Positions 59,415 to 64,000 of a stretch of 64,000 nucleotides of DNA are shown here, in pieces. The DNA is from Lachnospiraceae bacterium (GTDB lineage: Bacteria > Bacillota > Clostridia > Lachnospirales > Lachnospiraceae). The notes under the pieces are model-generated. The model was not told the origin of the DNA. It saw only the letters and a list, made by a program, of their open reading frames with translations, and searched no databases. The stretch covers positions 186,001-250,000 of the forward strand of contig JAFPWO010000013.1 in assembly GCA_017394885.1 (NCBI GenBank), in the 5' to 3' direction. Position 1 is the stretch's first letter, and each line of letters begins with the position of its first letter. The position numbers were made by a program, and so were the translations under genes.

Positions 59415-59939
59415 TTATTTGCCTTCGTAGATGATCGCGCTGTCGACCGTGTAGTCCTTGAGCCTCTCCCGGCCGTTTAATCCGGCGAGCTCCATCACGA
59501 AGCAGAGCTTAACGACCTCGCCGCCCAGCTGTTCCACCAGTTTGATGATCGCTTCGATGGTGCCGCCGGTCGCGATCAGATCGTCGATGATGACGACTTT
59601 CTGCCCCGGCTTAATGGAATCCTTATGCATCTCAACGACGGCCGTCCCGTATTCGAGCTCATATTCCGCACTGACGGTCTCCCGCGGGAGTTTGCCCTTT
59701 TTGCGGGCCAGGATAAAGGCCTTGCCGAGATTATAGGCGACCGGAGCGCCGAAAATGAAGCCGCGGGATTCCGCGCCGACCACCACGTCAAAGTCCAGGT
59801 CCTTCACCATATCCGTCAGTTCGTCGATCGCCAGCTTAAAGCCGTCCGGATCCTGCAGAATGCTTGTTACGTCACGGAACATAATGCCCGGCTCGGGGAA
59901 ATCCGGGATCGTGATCACATAATCTTCCAGTTTCTTCAT
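59415..59939 (-). CDS. apt: Adenine phosphoribosyltransferase
   Basis: 174 residues. FPEPGIMFRDVTSIL at the start, GAESRGFIFGAPVAY, and the PRPP loop VVIIDDLIATGGT are diagnostic. It salvages adenine to AMP. AAAAAAAGGAGAAG upstream. It follows tRNA-Val(GAC) by 89 nt containing a hairpin (59970-60002), in the order recJ-apt often seen in Bacillota. Confidence 0.97.
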   Translation of the reverse strand: MKKLEDYVITIPDFPEPGIMFRDVTSILQDPDGFKLAIDELTDMVKDLDFDVVVGAESRGFIFGAPVAYNLGKAFILARKKGKLPRETVSAEYELEYGTAVVEMHKDSIKPGQKVVIIDDLIATGGTIEAIIKLVEQLGGEVVKLCFVMELAGLNGRERLKDYTVDSAIIYEGK

Positions 59940-59969
59940 AGCTTCTCCTTTTTTTCTCTCACAAAGCCG

Positions 59970-60002
59970 AAGGTCCGAGGCCGATGACGGCTCCCGGACC
60001 TT
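59970..60002. other. Hairpin between tRNA-Val(GAC) and apt
   Basis: AAGGTCCG pairs with CGGACCTT, with partial inner pairing. T-rich sequence follows on the plus strand only; on the coding strand it is followed by CGGCTTTGTG. It may end the tRNA precursor or be a processing structure. Confidence 0.45.
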
Positions 60003-60028
60003 TTCCTTTTCCGATCCTTACTGATGCA

Positions 60029-60102
60029 TGGTGGGTGTCGGGCTCGAACCGACGACCTCCACGTTGTCAACGTGGCGCTCATCCCAACTGAGCTAACTCA
60101 CC
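60029..60102 (-). tRNA. tRNA-Val (anticodon GAC), overlapping recJ
   Basis: 74 nt. D stem GCTC/GAGC, anticodon stem CCACG/CGTGG with loop TTGACAA (anticodon GAC, codons GUC and GUU), T arm GTCGG-TTCGAGC-CCGAC, discriminator A, no encoded CCA. The acceptor GGTGAGT pairs with ACCCACC except for A5-C68, a mismatch. Its first ten nt are the last ten nt of recJ, including the UAG stop, which is U8-A9-G10 of the tRNA. No separate promoter is visible. Confidence 0.88.
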
Positions 60103-61874
60103 GTTTGAAAACTCCGGATTTCGAACTGAATGCTCCGCTTTCCGTCGTACTCGTTGACCCGGGGCACATAGCTGAGCGCGACAGGGAATTTCGCCTGATA
60201 GCGCTCCAGCATGGTGAAAGCCTTCTTCCCGTAATGCTCTGTGACAAAGGCTTCAAATACCGCCGCGTCCCCGAACCAGATCCCCTGGAAGCTCTCGCCG
60301 CTTTCTCCGTCAAAACGAATCCGCACGACGTTCCGCTTCTGACCCAGGACCCGGATCCCGCTCATGAGAAGTCCGGTCCGCCCGAACAGGGGCTTTTCAA
60401 ATCCCTTGCCGAAGGGCGCCAGCTTTTCCCACTCCCGGATCAGTCCGAAACTGACATACTCGGGGGGCATTGCCGCATCCAGACGTATTATAGTACATAA
60501 ATCGTCTTCTGTCAAATCCGATTTTTCATTAATTTTTACCCGGAACGCGCCGATGTTTTCTTTTTTCAGCGAAAAGCCGGCTGCCATCGGGTGCCCGCCG
60601 AATTTCTCGAGCAATTCCTTCACTTCGCTTAAGCGGTCGAACATCGGATACGCCTCAATCGAACGGCCGGAGCCCTTGCAGATCTCCCCGTTCCCCGCCA
60701 GCACGTAGACCGGCCGGTTGTAGCTTTCCTTCAGGCGCCCCGCGATGATCCCGATCACGCTTTCATGGCAGTCCGGAAGATAGACCACTAGGACCTTATC
60801 CTGCGCCAGCCCTTCTTCCCGGATCTTTTCCTCCGCTTCCTCCACGCCGCGGGCCGTCAGCGTCTTCCTGGCGCTGTTGAGCTCGATGAGGCGGCCGGCC
60901 AGCGGCAGCGCTTCCTCGTCATTCTTCGCCATCAGGAGCGCGCGCGCCGCGTCCACGGTCTCCAGCCGGCCGGCCGCGTTGAAGCACGGGCCCAGAATAA
61001 AGCCCAGATGATAGGCGCTTAAGGGCTTGTCCTGAAGGCCCTGCAGGGCGATCAGGGCCTTCAGCCCCGGATTCTCCGTATGCTGCAGGCGCTTTAAGCC
61101 TTCTTTGACCAGGATACGGTTTTCGTCCACAAGATCCATCACGTCCGCCACCGTCGCGATGGCCGCATAGGGCAGCAGGCCCTCCAGCAGCGCGGAGGCA
61201 TCCTTTCCCAGGCGCGCGTACAGCAGCATCATCAGTTTGAGGGCTACGACCGCGCCGCAGATCCCCGGGAACGGGTAGCTGCAGTCCGTGCGTTTGGGAT
61301 CCACCACGGCATGCGCCGGCGGAAGGATCTGCTCCGCCTCTTTCCGCGCCGGATCCGGGACGTCCGCCTTCGGGACCTCATGATGATCCGTCACGATGAC
61401 CGTCATGCCTTTATCCCGCGCATATTTTACCGCTTCCGCTGCGGAGATCCCGTTGTCGCAGGTAATAAGGATCGCCGCGCCGAAGGCCAGCGCTTCGTCC
61501 ACGATCCGGGTATTTAAGCCGTAGCCTTCCTCGATCCGGTCGGGGGTGAGCACCGTAACTTCCGCACCGAGCGCTTCCAGCGCCTCCTGCAGGATCATCC
61601 CGCCGAACAGGCCGTCCGCATCGTAATCGGAGGCCACCGCAAAGCGGAGCCCTCTTTCCAGGCCCTCCCGGATCAGGCTTGCCGCCTTTTCCGCATCCAT
61701 GAGCAGCCGCGGATCGTGCAGATCGGCCAGCGTCCCGTTTAAAAAGGCCCTTGCTTTTTCGGCTGAATCCAGTCCGCGGTTAGCCAGGATACGGGCCGTT
61801 ACCGGATCGATCTTCAGCTGCTCGCTCATGGCCGTGATATCGGCTTTTTTATTGATCAGAACCCATTTTTCCAT
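60093..61874 (-). CDS. recJ: Single-stranded-DNA-specific exonuclease RecJ
   Basis: 593 residues from ATG 61874 (AAGGAT upstream), overlapping the mutY end by 26 nt. DHH phosphoesterase motifs ASDYDADG and TDHHEVP, then DNGIS and the DHHA1 GGHPMAAGFS. It degrades single-stranded DNA 5' to 3' in recombination and mismatch repair. The last three codons and the UAG stop lie within tRNA-Val(GAC). Confidence 0.96.
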   Translation of the reverse strand: MEKWVLINKKADITAMSEQLKIDPVTARILANRGLDSAEKARAFLNGTLADLHDPRLLMDAEKAASLIREGLERGLRFAVASDYDADGLFGGMILQEALEALGAEVTVLTPDRIEEGYGLNTRIVDEALAFGAAILITCDNGISAAEAVKYARDKGMTVIVTDHHEVPKADVPDPARKEAEQILPPAHAVVDPKRTDCSYPFPGICGAVVALKLMMLLYARLGKDASALLEGLLPYAAIATVADVMDLVDENRILVKEGLKRLQHTENPGLKALIALQGLQDKPLSAYHLGFILGPCFNAAGRLETVDAARALLMAKNDEEALPLAGRLIELNSARKTLTARGVEEAEEKIREEGLAQDKVLVVYLPDCHESVIGIIAGRLKESYNRPVYVLAGNGEICKGSGRSIEAYPMFDRLSEVKELLEKFGGHPMAAGFSLKKENIGAFRVKINEKSDLTEDDLCTIIRLDAAMPPEYVSFGLIREWEKLAPFGKGFEKPLFGRTGLLMSGIRVLGQKRNVVRIRFDGESGESFQGIWFGDAAVFEAFVTEHYGKKAFTMLERYQAKFPVALSYVPRVNEYDGKRSIQFEIRSFQTVS

Positions 61875-62976
61875 TCTGTTTATCCTTACCTGAATCTTTT
61901 GCCTGCGCACGGTACAGGCGGAAGGCCGACGGCAGCGCATATTTCGTAGCCAGCTCGTCTGCTTCCGCATAGATCAGCCCGGGAAGCGGGCGGTCTGTCC
62001 GGAAGCGGCAGCCCCGCATGGCCCATTCCACATGGGTGAAAACATGCACCGCTTCTCCCGCCGGCTCCGCGCTGAGGACCCGCACGCCAAAGCTGCGGAC
62101 CCATTCCGCCGCGTCGAAGAGGCTTAAGGCTCCGTCCAGCATCGGGAAGCCGTAGAGTCCGGCCAGCAGGCCCCGGTCCGGCCGCTTTTCCAGCGCGACC
62201 TTCTCTCCGCAGAACAGCAGCAGCACCGTTTTGGCTTCCTTGCGCCGCGGCTTTATCTCGCCCCGGTTCGGCAGGTCCGCTTCCGTCCCGGCCTGCCGGG
62301 CCAGGCACAAACCGTTCAGCGGGCAGCGCAGGCACTGCGGCCTTCCGTTCGGGAGGCAGCGCACTTCGCCGAGCTCCATCAGGGCTTCATTGAAAACGCC
62401 GGGCTCATCCAGCGTTCTCAGCACGGCTTCGATCCGGCTGCGGGCTTCTTTCTTCACGGCGCTGCGGCTGATATCCCGCTCATCATTCCAGAAGCGGCTG
62501 AGGACCCGCAGCACGTTTCCGTCCACCGCACTGACCGGCTCTCCGTAGGCCAGCGAGGCCACGGCGCCGGCGGTATACTCTCCCAGCCCGGGGAGAGCGC
62601 GCAGCCCGGCATAGCTTCCGGGCAGCTTCCCGCCGTACTTTTCAACACACTGCCTGGCCGCCTCGCGCAGATGCCGCGCCCGGCTGTAATACCCCAGGCC
62701 TTCCCAGTGCTTTAAGACCTCATCCTCCGGCGCCGCGGCCAGATGCGCGGGGTCCGGATAATCGCTTAGAAAGCGCTCAAAATACGGCAGAACCGTTTCG
62801 ATCCGGGTCTGCTGCAGCATGGTTTCCGAGACAAGGATCCGGTACGGATCCCGGTCCATCCGCCAGGGGAGCGGACGCGCATTTTTCTTAAACCAGCCGA
62901 TCAGCAGCGGCGCTGCCTGGGCCAGTCCTGTTTCTTTTTCCCCGATTTCCGGAAGCTCCGGCTTTTCCGACATCAT
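61849..62976 (-). CDS. mutY: A/G-specific adenine DNA glycosylase
   Basis: 375 residues. Catalytic Glu in SETMLQQTRIETV, helix-hairpin-helix LPGLGEYTAGAVASLAYG, catalytic Asp in SAVDGNVLRVLSR, and the 4Fe-4S loop C-X7-C-X2-C-X5-C, one residue longer in the first gap than the usual X6. The C-terminal MutT-like domain reads 8-oxoG. It removes A paired with 8-oxoguanine. ATG overlaps the nucleotidase stop by one base. Confidence 0.95.
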   Translation of the reverse strand: MMSEKPELPEIGEKETGLAQAAPLLIGWFKKNARPLPWRMDRDPYRILVSETMLQQTRIETVLPYFERFLSDYPDPAHLAAAPEDEVLKHWEGLGYYSRARHLREAARQCVEKYGGKLPGSYAGLRALPGLGEYTAGAVASLAYGEPVSAVDGNVLRVLSRFWNDERDISRSAVKKEARSRIEAVLRTLDEPGVFNEALMELGEVRCLPNGRPQCLRCPLNGLCLARQAGTEADLPNRGEIKPRRKEAKTVLLLFCGEKVALEKRPDRGLLAGLYGFPMLDGALSLFDAAEWVRSFGVRVLSAEPAGEAVHVFTHVEWAMRGCRFRTDRPLPGLIYAEADELATKYALPSAFRLYRAQAKDSGKDKQNGKMGSDQ

Positions 62977-64000
62977 CAGTCCACAAGCTCGATGCGGCCT
63001 TCCACATGCGCATCCAGCCCTTCATTGGTCGCAAAGTACTCTTCGATGATATTATTCACGGACGTCGCGACGATGCGGGGACGCATATTGGCAGCGACCT
63101 CCGCCAGCGGGACGCCCAGGAATTCATCAAAATTCTTATAATGATAATTCTGCAGCGCGATCTTTAAGCGCATATTGTCCCGCACTGTCTCGCCCCGGAA
63201 CGTCAGCTCTTCCAGTCTCTTTCTTTTCCGGTTGTAGCGGATATGCACACCTTTGGAGAACTGATAGAATTCCGTCTCGCCGAGCCAGGCTTCATCCCGC
63301 ATCAGGTGTTTTACGATCGCTTTGAACTGTTTCCCGGTGACCTCGACCATCCAGAGCGCATCGTCATACGGCGTATTCTCCAGCATATCCTGATACTCGA
63401 TGACCGGGCCCAGTTCCTTCTTCCGGATGCTGCCGGAGCCCATCATCATAATATCGAAGCTGCTCTCCCACTGCAGGGCATCGGCATAGAGGTTCCCCAT
63501 CTCCGTTTCCTGTTCCCGGGAAGGGTGGGTAAGCTTCCTGGCCCAGCGCGTCACCACCCGCTTGTATTTGGTATCGGTCTGGGTACGGTAGCTGTCCAGC
63601 AGTTCCTCCATCACCAGATCCTTCGGCGCGGTCATTTCATTGATGGGCACGCATTTCCAGGCAAAATCCAGGATCTTTTTCTGCTCGGTATCGTACTGCA
63701 GATCGATCTGGCCGATGATCCCGGTCCCGGTCCCGGCCTGTACGATCGGGATACCGTTCACGACCTCCGGCGCCTCCATGAAGGTATGGGAATGCCCGCC
63801 GATGATCATATCCACGCCCCAGTCCGGGTCCAGCATCGCCGCCAGCTTCCGGTCCATCTCCAGGCCGATGTGGGTGAGGAGGATCGTCATATCCGTCTTG
63901 ACGGTACGGTAATTGTCGCAGATGATCCCGACTTCCTTCGCGGCCTCTTCCACATCGATAAAGGTCCCGATGACCTTTTCCTGCTTGGTGGAAGCCAGCA
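62976..64000 (-). CDS. 5'-nucleotidase family metallophosphatase, C-terminal part (cut by window edge)
   Basis: The frame stays open to the right edge (the first visible residues read LASTKQEKVIGTFID), so the start is outside. About 341 residues are visible. GGHSHTF is the last metal motif of the calcineurin-like phosphatase domain; from about NLYADALQWESSFDIMMMG the 5'-nucleotidase C-terminal substrate domain follows. Such enzymes dephosphorylate nucleotides, usually outside the cell; no signal peptide can be seen here. The stop overlaps mutY. Confidence 0.9.
   Translation of the reverse strand, partial: LASTKQEKVIGTFIDVEEAAKEVGIICDNYRTVKTDMTILLTHIGLEMDRKLAAMLDPDWGVDMIIGGHSHTFMEAPEVVNGIPIVQAGTGTGIIGQIDLQYDTEQKKILDFAWKCVPINEMTAPKDLVMEELLDSYRTQTDTKYKRVVTRWARKLTHPSREQETEMGNLYADALQWESSFDIMMMGSGSIRKKELGPVIEYQDMLENTPYDDALWMVEVTGKQFKAIVKHLMRDEAWLGETEFYQFSKGVHIRYNRKRKRLEELTFRGETVRDNMRLKIALQNYHYKNFDEFLGVPLAEVAANMRPRIVATSVNNIIEEYFATNEGLDAHVEGRIELVD

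Noticed and set aside
1..64000. Prophage, insertion sequence, integrative element or defence island
   Set aside because: No integrase, transposase, phage structural, restriction or toxin-antitoxin gene was found, and no att-like repeat flanks either tRNA.

Overview
The window looks like a core chromosomal segment of a GC-rich anaerobic member of the Clostridia (Bacillota), probably a gut-associated Lachnospirales/Eubacteriales-type organism. The evidence is a T-box leader on thrS, AGGAGG-type ribosome binding sites, sigma-A promoters with 17-nt spacers, a two-gene SUF system, a pyrophosphate-type phosphofructokinase, superoxide reductase, and Firmicute families such as DUF4364, DUF1385, TSCPD and TmcAL. 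About nine tenths of the genes lie on the minus strand. I see no phage, transposase, integrase, CRISPR array or rRNA.

1-3.3 kb is the most accessory part. The start of a radical SAM enzyme, cut by the window edge, follows by 11 nt a DUF805-like membrane protein whose tail repeats a Tyr-Gly-Pro-Pro motif. Next comes an ECF sigma factor overlapping a membrane-anchored serpin. 3.2-5.7 kb holds an aromatic amino acid permease-like transporter, an alpha/beta hydrolase and a TSCPD protein. 5.8-15 kb is translation and termination: argS, tRNA-Val(CAC), rpmE-DUF1385-prmC-prfA, rho-zinc-ribbon membrane protein, and DUF4364.

15-21 kb is one overlapping operon: MFS transporter, CrtI-like oxidoreductase, beta-CASP-type metallohydrolase, queH and pcp. 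21-28 kb carries T-box thrS, superoxide reductase, smpB, secG and pheST. 28-33 kb has a second ECF sigma module behind an EF-G/Tet(M)-like GTPase fused to a YacP/Rae1-type nuclease domain. 33-37 kb has a two-subunit Fe-S fumarase convergent with deoC-cdd-pdp. 37-43 kb has an RNA methyltransferase, an RdgB-hydrolase fusion ORF, dgt and dnaG. 43-47 kb has PPi-PFK, SufC, SufB and a TauE-like permease. 47-54 kb has gdpP-rplI-dnaB-ftcD-hutD, tmcAL and a cold-shock gene. 54-64 kb has a two-gene flavoprotein operon, thiolase, and the series 5'-nucleotidase-mutY-recJ-tRNA-Val(GAC)-apt-rRNA methyltransferase.

The strongest leads are the YGPP-repeat/radical SAM pair, the ECF-serpin pair, the GTPase-nuclease fusion, the recJ stop codon lying inside a tRNA, and the RdgB-hydrolase fusion with its own internal start. 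No database search was possible. Family names rest on motifs read from the translations, and all boundaries and promoters are visual calls.
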